Shown here piece by piece: positions 35,206-45,172 of a stretch of 64,000 nucleotides of DNA; the stretch's first letter is position 1, and each line of letters begins with the position of its first letter. The notes beneath the pieces were generated by a model. It was given only the letters and a program-made list of their open reading frames with translations. It was not told the origin of the DNA and did not search any database. This DNA comes from DATFTE01 sp963840665. GTDB lineage: Bacteria; Acidobacteriota; Terriglobia; Terriglobales; Acidobacteriaceae. The position numbers were made by a program, and so were the translations under genes. The DNA is taken from the NCBI GenBank assembly GCA_963840665.1, contig CAWIZO010000010.1, positions 744,001-808,000 of the forward strand, written 5' to 3'.

Positions 35206-36954
35206 TTAACCTGGCGGGGCTTGGCCTTGTCCTTCAGTTAAGGTCACGAAGCGGTCCGCGGTCCCGCCGGGAAAGAGTTCGATATTTCCGGCAGGCCATC
35301 GAACTTCGATGCGATCGAACTGCGCGCTGTTTCCCAGTCCAAAGTGGAGGCGCATGTCGCTATTGGAAATGTAGCTGGAGCCGCTGCGAACCTCCTGCAC
35401 GAATTTGTGTCCGGAGGCAACAATCGTGACTTTCGCGCCGATGGCATCGCGGTTCGACTTGGTGCCCCGCGGGATCACCCCTAGCCAATGGTTCTGATTA
35501 TGCGCCTGATTCACCAGCAGCATCGGTTGCCCGCTCATATTGTTTATGACGACCGAGATGCGGCCGTCGTTCCAGAAATCCGCAGTGGCGAGACCCCGAC
35601 TCGATTGGAGGTCGGTGCAGCCCGGTCCGCATTGCTGGCTGAGATCTTTGAACTTGCCATTGCCGGCATTCCAGTAGAACAGGCGCGGTTCGCGGTAAGT
35701 AGATCCAAGGTGGTTGGTATCGACCTCCGGATAGACGTGGCCATTGGCAGCGATGATGTCGGGCCAGCCATCGTTGTCGGCGTCGAAAAACATCGTGCCC
35801 CATCCCAGATACCGCGTGTTCAGGCCGAGTCCGGCTTCAAAGATGGTTGATGTGAAAGTGCCGTCGCCATTGTTGTGGTAGAGCGAAGAGCGGTCGTCAG
35901 AAAAGTTAGTCTTGAAGATGTCGGGGCGCCCATCATTGTCATAATCGGCAATGGTGGAACCCATGCCGGCCTGCTCGCGTCCATCTTCATCGAAGGCGAC
36001 ACCCGCTTCTGGAGCTACGTCGACGAAGGTTCCGTTTTTCTGATTGTGATAGAGGATGCTCGGGGTGCTGTCGCAGGCGACGTAGAGATCGGGCCATCCG
36101 TCGTCGTCATAGTCTATGGTCGAGATGCTGAAGCAGTAGTGGCCGTAGGTCTTTTCGATACCGCTGGCCTTGCTGACGTCGGCGAACTTTCCTCCACCTA
36201 GATTGTGATAGAGAATGTTTGGCGATGAGTCGAGGCCTCGTGGGCCGCACATCACGGGAGTGCCCTTCCAAACGCAGAGCTGGCCTTGTCCAGGCTTGGG
36301 CGCGGTCTTCACATCGAAAAGGACATAATTCGCGACCATGAGATCAAGTTTGCCGTCGCGATCGTAATCGACGAAGGCGCAACCTGTGCCCCAGGCTTTG
36401 CCATCTCCGGCAACTCCAGCCAGAGCGGAGACGTCTTTGAAAGTGCCGTTGCCCTGGTTATGGTAGAGGCGATTCTTTCCGTAATATGTGACGTAGAGAT
36501 CGTCAAAGCCGTCGCTATCGTAGTCGCCGACACAGACGCCCTGTCCCCAGCCGGCGGAGTCGAGGCCAGCAGCGCGGGTTACGTCGGAGAAGGTACCATC
36601 GTGGTTATTGTGATACAGATGGCTGCTGGGTTTCTGAGTTCTCGCGTTCGCTTCGTCGAGCGTGCTGCCGTTGACAAGAAAGATGTCGGGCCATCCGTCG
36701 TTGTCGTAATCGAGAATGGCGACACCGCTGCCGGTGGTCTCGATGATGTACTTTTTGGTATTCACGCCGCCGTTGACGTTCTGCATGGTAACGCCGGCCT
36801 GCTGGGCTACATCGATGAACCAGGCAGGCCCTGGGTGCGAATCGCTCGTGGTGTAAGGCGGAGTGGCTGCATCTTTGCGCGAGGCGGCCGGCCCACTGAT
36901 CGGGATAAGAATGCAGAGCAATGTACTCGCGACCGCATTCCGCCATCCCCTCAT
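35206..36954 (-). CDS. secreted CRTAC1-family protein (FG-GAP repeats plus ASPIC/UnbV)
   Basis: 582 aa with signal peptide (NAVASTLLCILIPISGPAAS). Six to seven FG-GAP/VCBS repeats follow, each with a calcium-loop pattern such as DYDNDGWPDIF, DYDSDGFDDLY, DYDRDGKLDLM, separated by LYHNxGxGTF. The C-terminal ASPIC/UnbV domain is GAKVTIVASGHKFVQEV and FDRIEVRWPAGN. Such proteins form integrin-like beta-propellers, and in this setting may bind carbohydrate or the cell surface. First gene of the operon with GH127 and the six-hairpin glycosidase. Confidence 0.9.
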   Translation of the reverse strand: MRGWRNAVASTLLCILIPISGPAASRKDAATPPYTTSDSHPGPAWFIDVAQQAGVTMQNVNGGVNTKKYIIETTGSGVAILDYDNDGWPDIFLVNGSTLDEANARTQKPSSHLYHNNHDGTFSDVTRAAGLDSAGWGQGVCVGDYDSDGFDDLYVTYYGKNRLYHNQGNGTFKDVSALAGVAGDGKAWGTGCAFVDYDRDGKLDLMVANYVLFDVKTAPKPGQGQLCVWKGTPVMCGPRGLDSSPNILYHNLGGGKFADVSKASGIEKTYGHYCFSISTIDYDDDGWPDLYVACDSTPSILYHNQKNGTFVDVAPEAGVAFDEDGREQAGMGSTIADYDNDGRPDIFKTNFSDDRSSLYHNNGDGTFTSTIFEAGLGLNTRYLGWGTMFFDADNDGWPDIIAANGHVYPEVDTNHLGSTYREPRLFYWNAGNGKFKDLSQQCGPGCTDLQSSRGLATADFWNDGRISVVINNMSGQPMLLVNQAHNQNHWLGVIPRGTKSNRDAIGAKVTIVASGHKFVQEVRSGSSYISNSDMRLHFGLGNSAQFDRIEVRWPAGNIELFPGGTADRFVTLTEGQGQAPPG

Positions 36955-37001
36955 AAACGAATCGTACAGTGCATCAACCGAATACTACAATCAGGTTGAA
37001 C

Positions 37002-38075
37002 ATGCGAACATTTCTCTTACTGACGTTGTTGTGTGGCATGTGTGTTGCACAGCGGCCGAGCGATTCACAGGCTTCGGGTACGAAACCTGAGCTGCCGGCG
37101 ACGCCGCAGGCTGCGAAGCCCAACGTGCAGGAGACGTTGGCAACGGCCCACGAAAAACTTGAGCATGGCCAAACGCAGGAAGCGATTGCGATGCTGGAAA
37201 AGTTGGCGGCAAATCCGGGAGAAGCGGCGAAGGGAGTACATCACGAACTGGGAATCGCTTACTACCGCGCTGGCAAGTTGCTTTCGGCGGAAAAGGCTTT
37301 CGCGAGCGCGATGGACGAAGATCCGAACGACATGGAAGCGGTGCAGATGCGAGGCTTGACGCTGTATCGGTTGGGACGCCCGGCGGCGGCCATTCCGTTT
37401 CTCGAACGCGTCCGGCAATGGACGCCGAACGCTAATGCGGATGCCAACTACGTGCTCGGACTCTGCTATTTGAACGCCCAACGTTTCGACGACGCGCGGC
37501 AGGCTTTTGCCGATCAGTTTTCCGTGCCTTCCAACTCGGGCGCGGCATATCTGTTGTTGGGCAACATGCTGATGATTGCGAACCTGCCGGAGGCCGCCGC
37601 TGATGCCGCCAAGAAAGCGTTGGAATTGACTCCGAAGTTGCCGCGCGCGCACTTTCTGCTGGGTGAGTTCTACTTATTCAAATCGGATACCGATCGAGCG
37701 CTGCGCGAGTTCGAGCAGGAGCGGGAGATTAATCCCGCGAACCCAAGTGTCTACGACCGGCTGGGCGATGTTTACTTGCGCTCGGGGCAATATCAACTGG
37801 CGCAGGAGTCGCTGGCGAAGGCGATCTCTCTCGACACGTCGAGCACTGGCCCTTTCATACAAATGGGGAAGGTTTTGTTGAAGCGGGGCGATCCGAAGAC
37901 GTCGCTGTTGTACTTGCAGCATGCGGAAAAGATGGACCCGGGAAACTACATTACACATACGCTACTGGGGCAGGCGTACCGAAGTTTGGGACGAGAGGAA
38001 GACGCGAAGAAGGAGATTGACGCGGCCTCAAAAATTCATGCCGACAGCCAGTTGAAGTTGCAGCCTCCGCAGTAG
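37002..38075 (+). CDS. secreted TPR-repeat protein
   Basis: 357 aa from ATG 37002, which gives a signal peptide (TFLLLTLLCGMCVAQ); the in-frame codon at 36969 is less likely. Six to eight tetratricopeptide repeats run from residue ~45 to the end (for example GIAYYRAGKLLSAEKAFASA, VYDRLGDVYLRSGQYQLAQES). It is divergent from the CRTAC1 operon (47 bp) and converges with the regulator gene. Probably a periplasmic scaffold; specific role unknown. Confidence 0.82.
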   Translation: MRTFLLLTLLCGMCVAQRPSDSQASGTKPELPATPQAAKPNVQETLATAHEKLEHGQTQEAIAMLEKLAANPGEAAKGVHHELGIAYYRAGKLLSAEKAFASAMDEDPNDMEAVQMRGLTLYRLGRPAAAIPFLERVRQWTPNANADANYVLGLCYLNAQRFDDARQAFADQFSVPSNSGAAYLLLGNMLMIANLPEAAADAAKKALELTPKLPRAHFLLGEFYLFKSDTDRALREFEQEREINPANPSVYDRLGDVYLRSGQYQLAQESLAKAISLDTSSTGPFIQMGKVLLKRGDPKTSLLYLQHAEKMDPGNYITHTLLGQAYRSLGREEDAKKEIDAASKIHADSQLKLQPPQ

Positions 38076-38078
38076 CCG

Positions 38079-39347
38079 TCACTTACGGTGGCGCACCGCC
38101 ACCAGTTGCGTTTCGACGGGAACACCGCGGGTCACCTTGATTCGCAAGAGCGCTTCAAACGGCCTGACCTCGCCGCCCGACGGAACAGCGAGCGTCCGCA
38201 GTAATTCCTCCACAGAGCCGTTGGTGCAGACGTATTCAACGGCGGCCTGAGTTCCGATGGTGGTGGTTCCCGCCAAAATCATCACGTGGTGCGCCGGATC
38301 GAGGCCGGGGACCAGAGCAACAATCGCATAATCTTCCACCAGAGGATGGGCTGAATCGGTGGGATAAAAAGTGGCAGGCTCTCCCGCCTCCGGATGGACA
38401 TTGACGATGCCTAACTCCCCCTGATGCGGGCCGGAGTCGATCCGTTTAAAGACGAACTCCTGACTGCCGGGTAGATCGAGCAGGTTCAGGTTTTCCGCCG
38501 GAGAGCCCACGAAGATGAGGTCGTTATTGCGGGCGTCGTCTAAAGAAAACAGGCTGCCGCGTTTCACGCGGATGGGTTGATGCAACTGGCCGAAGACGTG
38601 GTCGAGTTCATGGACGGCCAGTACTTCGCCTACTCCGGTGTAATGGTCGAGGACGAGATCGCGAGAATCGCGCGCGGGATCGAGATAGCGCATTCCGGTC
38701 TCGGGGCGTCCAACGAATTTGCCGTTGCTGAAAATGACCCACGGTACGAACGGGCTGGAGTCAAATCGGCTCCAAAAGGCGCGCAAGGATGGAGCGGCGG
38801 CCGGTTCGGGCGGTCTGGTTGCGCGCGAGAAATTGAGATTTGCGTAGAGGATTGCAATCGTTATCAACGCGGCGAGCAGCAATACGGACAGAGCCACCAC
38901 TGCAAACAGCAGTCCTCGAGCTTTTTTGGGCGGTGCAGGTTCCTCAACCGCAGGCGCAAGGCTTGGCGGGACGAGCATTGGCGCCGGAGGTGGGACATCG
39001 CGATGATGAAAACTAAGAGTGTAGTGGCCGTTGGGCAATTCCACGATGATGGTGTCGGACGCGCCTTCGTGGCTGTAATAGTCGAGGAGCTTCAGGCGTA
39101 GGCGTCCGGCTTGCACACGAATTGCCGAATCGGCCTGAGGATCGAAGTCTTCCGGCCGACCGAATACTTCCGTCGCGATCTGATATTCCTTGAGCGGAAC
39201 ACCCGGCTGGGCTAAGGCATGGTCAGCCAGGTAACGAAGCAGTTTGCAGAGTGACTCGGCCTTGCGAAGGGTATGGCTATGAACGATCCTGTCAATCTGG
39301 TCAAGATAGGCTTGTTTGTCACCGACCTGTACTGATGTAACAGACAT
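38079..39347 (-). CDS. membrane-anchored winged-helix regulator (acidobacterial CadC-like type)
   Basis: 422 aa. The N-terminal ~110 residues (LRKAESLCKLLRYLADHAL, KEYQIATEVFGRPEDFDP, AIRVQAGRLRLKLLDYY, IIVELPNGHYTLSF) form a winged-helix DNA-binding domain of the kind fused to membrane segments in Acidobacteriota. A proline-rich linker and one membrane helix (LLFAVVALSVLLLAALITIAI) follow, then a ~230-residue periplasmic domain without recognised fold. ATG 39347 has GGTGG 8 nt upstream and is preferred over GTG 39359. Its position, divergent from the Oar-like receptor gene, suggests that it senses a periplasmic sugar and controls the glycan genes (inference). Confidence 0.75.
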   Translation of the reverse strand: MSVTSVQVGDKQAYLDQIDRIVHSHTLRKAESLCKLLRYLADHALAQPGVPLKEYQIATEVFGRPEDFDPQADSAIRVQAGRLRLKLLDYYSHEGASDTIIVELPNGHYTLSFHHRDVPPPAPMLVPPSLAPAVEEPAPPKKARGLLFAVVALSVLLLAALITIAILYANLNFSRATRPPEPAAAPSLRAFWSRFDSSPFVPWVIFSNGKFVGRPETGMRYLDPARDSRDLVLDHYTGVGEVLAVHELDHVFGQLHQPIRVKRGSLFSLDDARNNDLIFVGSPAENLNLLDLPGSQEFVFKRIDSGPHQGELGIVNVHPEAGEPATFYPTDSAHPLVEDYAIVALVPGLDPAHHVMILAGTTTIGTQAAVEYVCTNGSVEELLRTLAVPSGGEVRPFEALLRIKVTRGVPVETQLVAVRHRK

Positions 39348-39696
39348 GTAACGTTCCACCCGAGCCTGTTCTATCCCTCAGAAATAAAAGAACGTCCATC
39401 TTTTCGTGACGTGTAACTCACACAGTGATACTTCCAACTAGCCGCAATCGGGAACAGCATCCCCAAGCCGCGGAGGGTGACCGCGATTGAACGATCAAGA
39501 CTCCCATGCCTCCAGAAAAACGTTGGGAGATCTGACAAAAAAACTTTTCAAATGCTACTGCAGTTCCTAATCCAGGCGCAAGCGACGAAGTCGACTTGAG
39601 CGGAGCAGGAACTCAAGTTTGGGTGCCGTCCGGAAGCTGAACTGGCTATTCGATGCATTTCCGTGTCTAGAGGCTGCATGAACCAGGAGGGTGGTC
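39348..39696. other. 349-bp divergent control region between regulator and receptor
   Basis: Non-coding. AGGAGG at 39685-39690 is a strong ribosome site for the receptor. A short inverted relation between GCAGTTCC (near 39560) and GGAACT (near 39612) is visible but weak. No certain promoter boxes. Confidence 0.4.
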
Positions 39697-42600
39697 ATGA
39701 AGTTCAGTGGTGGGGCAAATGAAGCGGTAGACGGGCTGAAGCGAGCTTTTCGCCAAGTTGCCAGAGCCTGCGCGATGGCTTCGGCGCTATTTTTGATTTT
39801 TACCGCTGCGACTACACAATTCGCTGCCGCACAGGCTGTCTATGGCTCGGTGTTTGGGACTGTCACTGACAGCACCGGCGCGGTCGTCCCTAATGCGACC
39901 ATCACTGTGAGCAACGTTTCCAAAGGTACGTCGGTAAGCGTGCAAGCGGACGCCAACGGCTTGTACCGCGTGGAACATTTGATTCCAGACACTTATACGA
40001 TTTCCGCGGAAGGCACCGGTTTCAAGAAAACTACCACCGACAACGTGGTCGTGTATGCAGACACTGCGCCGAAAGTTGATATGACGCTGACGATCGGGTC
40101 AGCAAGCGACTCGGTTACGGTATCGGCGGCAGCGCCTTTGCTTGAAACCGAGCATACGGACGTCAATGTGATCTTGAACGACCGCGCGGTCGAGACTCTG
40201 CCCAACCTGAACCGGAATTTCACCGCCTTCGAACTGCTCACACCGGGAACCTCGTACATTGGATGGAACGTTGACGAATCGCAAAACCCCCAGCGCAGCC
40301 AACAGATTGAAGTGAACGGCCAGCTCCCGTTTGCAACGGGATATGAGCTGGACGGAACCGATAACCAGGATCCAGTGATCGGCATTGCAGTGATCAATCC
40401 GAACATCGACGCGGTATCGGAAATGAAGGTCACGTCGCAGAACTACGACGCTGAATTTGGGAAGGCTGTGGCAGGTCTGGTTACAGCGCAGACGAAGTCT
40501 GGAAGTAACGGTTTTCATGGATCTGCGTTCGAGTACCGGCGATCGGACGCGCAGCAGGCGCGCGACCCGTTCTCGCAAGCCCTGCCAGATCCAGTGACTG
40601 GCCGATTTATCCCCACCAATTTGCACAACCAGTTCGGCGGTTCCGTGGGCGGACCGATTATCAAGAACAAGTTGTTTTTCTTTGGCGACTACCAGGGATT
40701 GCGCGAGAAGAGCGGCGTCTCAGGACTGTTCACGGTGCCAACAAAACAGGCGCGGACGAGTTGTCTGGCCGCCGCTGCCGACCCGACCAATCCGGCTCTG
40801 ACTTGCGATTTGAGTCAGTACCTGCCCGTCTCGCAGATTTTTGACCCCAACACGGGCGCGAGCGACGGCAGCGGCCGTAGTCCGTTCCCGAACAATCAAA
40901 TTCCCGGCAATCGGTTGTCGACACCGGCGATCAACCTGCTGCAGCTGCTGCCGAATCCGAACGCCGGCGATCCGAATGCGCTCAACAACAACTACGCGGC
41001 GTCAGGAACTGGATCATTCCATACGGATCAATTTGATGTCCGTGTTGATGACCAGTTATCCGAAAAACTTCACTTGTTCGGACGCTTCACTTTCTTTAAT
41101 TCGTCTCTGTCAGGGGATTCTGTCTTCGGAGCGGCAGGAGGATCGGGCTTCGGTACGAATGGCTTCGCCGGGACAGACACGAGTCGTGACTACAGCCTGG
41201 CTGCAGGTGGAGACTACACGTTGTCTCCTAAGTGGCTCACGGACTTTCGCTTCGGCTGGTTTCGGTTCCACTTCAACGAACTGCAGCCGAATTTCAACCA
41301 GCCTCTGGGAACTCAGCTAGGCATTCCGGGAGTGAATACTGGGGATCTCAATCTTAACGGAGGTCTGCCGGCATTCAACATTGATGGCATTTCGAACAAC
41401 GGCGGCAACACTATTTACGGAACCAACACAGCGCCGTTCCTGCAAAACGAGAATTCTTACCAGGTAAATAACAACTGGAGCCATACGGTTGGTCAGCATA
41501 ACTTCAAATTTGGAGCTGACTTCCGCCGCGCCAACGAATATGCCGTTGGCCTCGACAATAACAACTTCCGCTCCGGCAACTTCCATTTCCCGTCGACAAT
41601 CACCGGATTATTCGATCCGAATCCCGCCCTGGCGCGCTCTGGTGTTGGATTGGCTACCTTCCTGCTCGGTGATGTCGGGGCGTTTCAAAGAACGCAAACC
41701 GCGAACACCAGTGCGGCCACTCACCAGTACCGCGTGTTTTACTACGCGCAGGATCAGTGGCGTATCACGAACACCTTTACCTTGAGCTACGGGTTGCGTT
41801 GGGAATGGTATTTCCCAGAGGCAGCTGACGGGAGAGGGCAAGGCGGATTGCTCGATCTGAACACGGGCAATGTGCGGATTGCAGGATTTGGTCCTTATGA
41901 CAATTCGCTCAACGTCTCCAGGAGTTGGACGAATTTTGCTCCGCGTATTGGTCTTGCCTGGCAGGCTCGGCAAAACCTGGTCGTCAGGGCGGGTTACGGA
42001 CGCGTCTACGGTCAGGGTTGGTCGGGCAACACATTTGGGGAAGTGCTCACGTTCACCTACCCGGTACAGGTCTCGCAAAACCTGAATCCAGCGACCCAGT
42101 ATGTGCCTTCCACCTATATGGTCGGCACAAACACTGTCCCGCTCACTCTGACCAATGGGCCTCCCAGTTTCACGTTTGCTCCCATACCGCCTAGCGGTAA
42201 CTTCCCGCTTCCGAACGGGATTGGCGTTCCCACGCGTCCGCTCGAGGTGCGCTTACCTACTCTCGATGCGTGGAATCTGGCGATTCAACAGGAAATCAAC
42301 AAGACTACGGCTCTGCAGATCGCCTACATCGGGAGTCACGGCATCCACAACATGTTCGACTCCTCGAACCAGTTCGACCCGAACCAGGCTACGATAGCCG
42401 GGTTTAACAAAGTCAATACCATCGACCCTGCCACCCCGGGAGCTCTGTTTACTTTTAACGATCGGCAACCTTACTTCAACGGTGACGCCCAGAAGCTCGG
42501 AGTCGGATTCGGTCATCCTTTCGGATGGACCCAGAGTCTGCGTTACAACATCAATGAGGCGACCAGCAGCTATAACGCGTTGCAGGTAAAACTGGAGAAG

Positions 42601-43353
42601 CGGTTCAGCCAAGGCTTCCAGGTGCTGTCGCACTTTACCTGGTCAAAAGCGTTGACGCACGAGTCCTACTACTTCGCGATCGATCCGCGTGTGGGATATG
42701 GGCCGAGTTACTACAACCGCTCGAAGGCGTTTGTGCTGGCGGGCAATTGGGATTTGCCGTTTGGAAAGGGGAGGCCAGTGGGCGGAAATTCGCCGCGCTG
42801 GCTGAACTACATTATCGGTGGCTACTCAATCAACGGGACGGTGACTGCGGAGAGCGGACTGCCGTACACGCCGTCTTATGCGCTGTGCAGCAGCGATCAG
42901 GATCTTGGCATTTGCCGTCCCAGCACCAACTTCCAAGCTTACCAGTTGGGCTCGGGCAAATATAATCCGATCACTCGCACGGTGCAGTACTTCACGCCTT
43001 CGCCTTACCAGCTAGGCGGACCCAATCCCGCGGGCGGTTTCTTCCCCAATTCGTTCGGACCTTATGTTCGTCCGGCGGTGGGAACCTTCGGGACTATTTT
43101 CCGTGATTCACTGGTAGGGCCGGGTCTGGTTAATACAGATCTAGCCGTGGCCAAGAGTTTCCCGATCAAGGAGTCGCTCTCGGTACAGTTCCGAGCGGAG
43201 GCATTTAATCTCTTTAATCACGTGAACCTGGGACAGCCGAACGGCTGTGTTGACTGCCAGAACAGCAATGCCGGTCAGATCACCAGCATCGTGGCCTCGC
43301 AGGACGGAACCTCGATGCGGCGGTTGCAGTTCGCGATTCGCGTGGAATTCTGA
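39697..43353 (+). CDS. Oar-like TonB-dependent receptor with carboxypeptidase-regulatory-like domain
   Basis: 1,218 aa from ATG 39697; the AGGAGG 6 nt upstream rules out the GTG at 39691. After the signal peptide (ALFLIFTAATTQFAAAQ) comes a ~85-residue carboxypeptidase-regulatory-like beta domain (GTVTDSTGAVVPNATITVSN), then a plug region (VETLPNLNRNF, GYELDGTDNQDP) and a long barrel with repeated aromatic strands (HLFGRFTFF, TDFRFGWFRF, LSYGLRWEWYF), ending RLQFAIRVEF with terminal Phe. This is the Acidobacteriota Oar family, thought to import large oligosaccharides or peptides with TonB energy. Located between the regulator and trehalase genes. Confidence 0.92.
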   Translation: MKFSGGANEAVDGLKRAFRQVARACAMASALFLIFTAATTQFAAAQAVYGSVFGTVTDSTGAVVPNATITVSNVSKGTSVSVQADANGLYRVEHLIPDTYTISAEGTGFKKTTTDNVVVYADTAPKVDMTLTIGSASDSVTVSAAAPLLETEHTDVNVILNDRAVETLPNLNRNFTAFELLTPGTSYIGWNVDESQNPQRSQQIEVNGQLPFATGYELDGTDNQDPVIGIAVINPNIDAVSEMKVTSQNYDAEFGKAVAGLVTAQTKSGSNGFHGSAFEYRRSDAQQARDPFSQALPDPVTGRFIPTNLHNQFGGSVGGPIIKNKLFFFGDYQGLREKSGVSGLFTVPTKQARTSCLAAAADPTNPALTCDLSQYLPVSQIFDPNTGASDGSGRSPFPNNQIPGNRLSTPAINLLQLLPNPNAGDPNALNNNYAASGTGSFHTDQFDVRVDDQLSEKLHLFGRFTFFNSSLSGDSVFGAAGGSGFGTNGFAGTDTSRDYSLAAGGDYTLSPKWLTDFRFGWFRFHFNELQPNFNQPLGTQLGIPGVNTGDLNLNGGLPAFNIDGISNNGGNTIYGTNTAPFLQNENSYQVNNNWSHTVGQHNFKFGADFRRANEYAVGLDNNNFRSGNFHFPSTITGLFDPNPALARSGVGLATFLLGDVGAFQRTQTANTSAATHQYRVFYYAQDQWRITNTFTLSYGLRWEWYFPEAADGRGQGGLLDLNTGNVRIAGFGPYDNSLNVSRSWTNFAPRIGLAWQARQNLVVRAGYGRVYGQGWSGNTFGEVLTFTYPVQVSQNLNPATQYVPSTYMVGTNTVPLTLTNGPPSFTFAPIPPSGNFPLPNGIGVPTRPLEVRLPTLDAWNLAIQQEINKTTALQIAYIGSHGIHNMFDSSNQFDPNQATIAGFNKVNTIDPATPGALFTFNDRQPYFNGDAQKLGVGFGHPFGWTQSLRYNINEATSSYNALQVKLEKRFSQGFQVLSHFTWSKALTHESYYFAIDPRVGYGPSYYNRSKAFVLAGNWDLPFGKGRPVGGNSPRWLNYIIGGYSINGTVTAESGLPYTPSYALCSSDQDLGICRPSTNFQAYQLGSGKYNPITRTVQYFTPSPYQLGGPNPAGGFFPNSFGPYVRPAVGTFGTIFRDSLVGPGLVNTDLAVAKSFPIKESLSVQFRAEAFNLFNHVNLGQPNGCVDCQNSNAGQITSIVASQDGTSMRRLQFAIRVEF

Positions 43354-43471
43354 TTGGCCTGGACCGATCTTAACTTTGGCCAGGATTCTTGCGTTATCGT
43401 TACAGCCTATGAACGAAGGAATGCAAGAATTCTGGCCGGCCATTTGTTCGCGATGGCGCCGGAGTTCTCCC

Positions 43472-45151
43472 ATGCGCTCTCTATGCGTGGCGCTCCTCGC
43501 GTTCGCTTCGGTTACATCATCGGGACAGAGTGAACCGGAACGTCTCCCGCCCAATAAGAATCTGCAGGAAATTCTTTCCTACATTCACACGGGATGGGAC
43601 TCTCTGACCCGTTCGACCGATACTTGCCGCTCCGTTTCCGACCCCAAGCTCTCGACTGCGGCTGTGGTCTATCTTCCCGCCGGCTATGAGCAGCCCAAAG
43701 AACTAGAGCAGATGGAACACGACTGCAAGGTGAGCGTGGCGCACTTGCCGCAGGCGATTCATCAACTGGGAAGCACCGACGCGGACTCGATTCATCCAGC
43801 CGGGCTGCTTTACCTGAAAAACAAATACGTGGTGCCCGGCGGCCGCTTCAACGAAATGTATGGTTGGGATAGCTATTTCATTATTCGCGGTCTGTTGCGC
43901 GATGGACGCGTGGAACTTGCCCGCGGGATGGTGGAGAACTTTTTCTTCGAGATCGAGAACTACGGAGCGGTGTTGAATGCGAATCGGACCTATTATTTGA
44001 CGCGCTCGCAGCCTCCGTTTCTGAGTTCGATGGTGATGGCCGTGCATGAAGCGCAAACAGCGGCCGGACGCGACGACCGCGCATGGATGGAGAAGGCGTA
44101 TGCATACGTGAGGCGGGATCACGCCATGTGGACTCACGCGCCTCATCTAGCCGGAGAGACGGGGCTGTCACGTTACTACGACTTCGGAGAAGGGCCTGCT
44201 CTGGAAGCGCTGCAGGACGAAAATGACATCTATCGCCAGGTAGCGAGCTATTTTCTTTTTCATCCCGTGATTCCTTCGTACGAAGGCGAGGCCGCTGACA
44301 TTCCGGTGGGTCGAGAGTCTGGTTCGGCTTATGCGGTGAGAGTGTGCAGCACGGGACAGTCCTCGTCCTGCGAATCGGACCGCCTGATCAAGCTGAAGCC
44401 CGATTACTACAAGGGCGACCGGTCGATGCGCGAGTCTGGATTTGATATCTCCTTTCGCTTTGGACCTTATGGCGCCGCGACTCATCACTATGCGCCCGTA
44501 TGCTTGAACAGCTTGCTTTTCAAAACAGAGAAAGACCTGGAGGCGATCAGTCAGTTGCTGGGCAAGGATTCCGAGGCGGCGGAATGGCAGAAGCAAGCCG
44601 AGATTCGACGGCAGGCGATGCAGAAGTATTTGTGGGATGGGCAGCAGGGCCTCTTTTTTGATTACAACTTCGAGAACGGCGAGAGATCGGCTTATCGCTA
44701 TGCGACGACGTTCTACCCGCTGTGGGCCGGGCTGGCTAGCGACGCGCAAGCTACTGCGGTCGTGAAAAACCTGCGTCTGTTCGAAAGGCCCGGTGGCATA
44801 GCAATGAGCGAGCATGAAACCCAAGGGCAGTGGGACTATCCTTTCGGCTGGGCGCCCATTCAGCTTCTGGCGGTGGAGGGAATGCGGCGCTACGGACACA
44901 ATGTGGAAGCGGACCGCGTGTCTACCGCTTTTCTGTCGATGGTGCTGAACAATTTTGAGCACGACAAAACCATTCGCGAAAAGTACAACGTCGTGACCCG
45001 GTCTTCGGATACCAACGTGACGGTGGGATACGCCGCGAACGTGATCGGGTTTGGCTGGACCAATGCCACTTTCCTTGAACTGCTGCATGCGCTCCCGCCG
45101 GATCAGGTCAACCGGGTCGCGCAAGAGACGCCGCCTATTGCGGCCCACTAG
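43472..45151 (+). CDS. treA: secreted trehalase (GH37)
   Basis: 559 aa from ATG 43472 (GGAG 7 nt upstream), which gives a signal peptide (SLCVALLAFASVTSSG); earlier in-frame starts would remove it. Both family signatures are intact: PGGRFNEMYGWDSY at residues 122-135 and QWDYPFGWAP from residue 453. The REKYNVV motif near the C-terminus carries the catalytic Glu of GH37. Length matches periplasmic trehalases. It hydrolyses trehalose to two glucose molecules outside the cytoplasm. The second six-hairpin glycosidase starts 22 bp downstream, so the two are probably co-transcribed. Confidence 0.93.
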   Translation: MRSLCVALLAFASVTSSGQSEPERLPPNKNLQEILSYIHTGWDSLTRSTDTCRSVSDPKLSTAAVVYLPAGYEQPKELEQMEHDCKVSVAHLPQAIHQLGSTDADSIHPAGLLYLKNKYVVPGGRFNEMYGWDSYFIIRGLLRDGRVELARGMVENFFFEIENYGAVLNANRTYYLTRSQPPFLSSMVMAVHEAQTAAGRDDRAWMEKAYAYVRRDHAMWTHAPHLAGETGLSRYYDFGEGPALEALQDENDIYRQVASYFLFHPVIPSYEGEAADIPVGRESGSAYAVRVCSTGQSSSCESDRLIKLKPDYYKGDRSMRESGFDISFRFGPYGAATHHYAPVCLNSLLFKTEKDLEAISQLLGKDSEAAEWQKQAEIRRQAMQKYLWDGQQGLFFDYNFENGERSAYRYATTFYPLWAGLASDAQATAVVKNLRLFERPGGIAMSEHETQGQWDYPFGWAPIQLLAVEGMRRYGHNVEADRVSTAFLSMVLNNFEHDKTIREKYNVVTRSSDTNVTVGYAANVIGFGWTNATFLELLHALPPDQVNRVAQETPPIAAH

Positions 45152-45172
45152 TGATTCTCGAAAGGAGAGTTC

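Noticed and set aside
43247..43471. Upstream extension of the trehalase frame overlapping the receptor gene
   Set aside because: ATG 43472 has a ribosome site and exposes the signal peptide.
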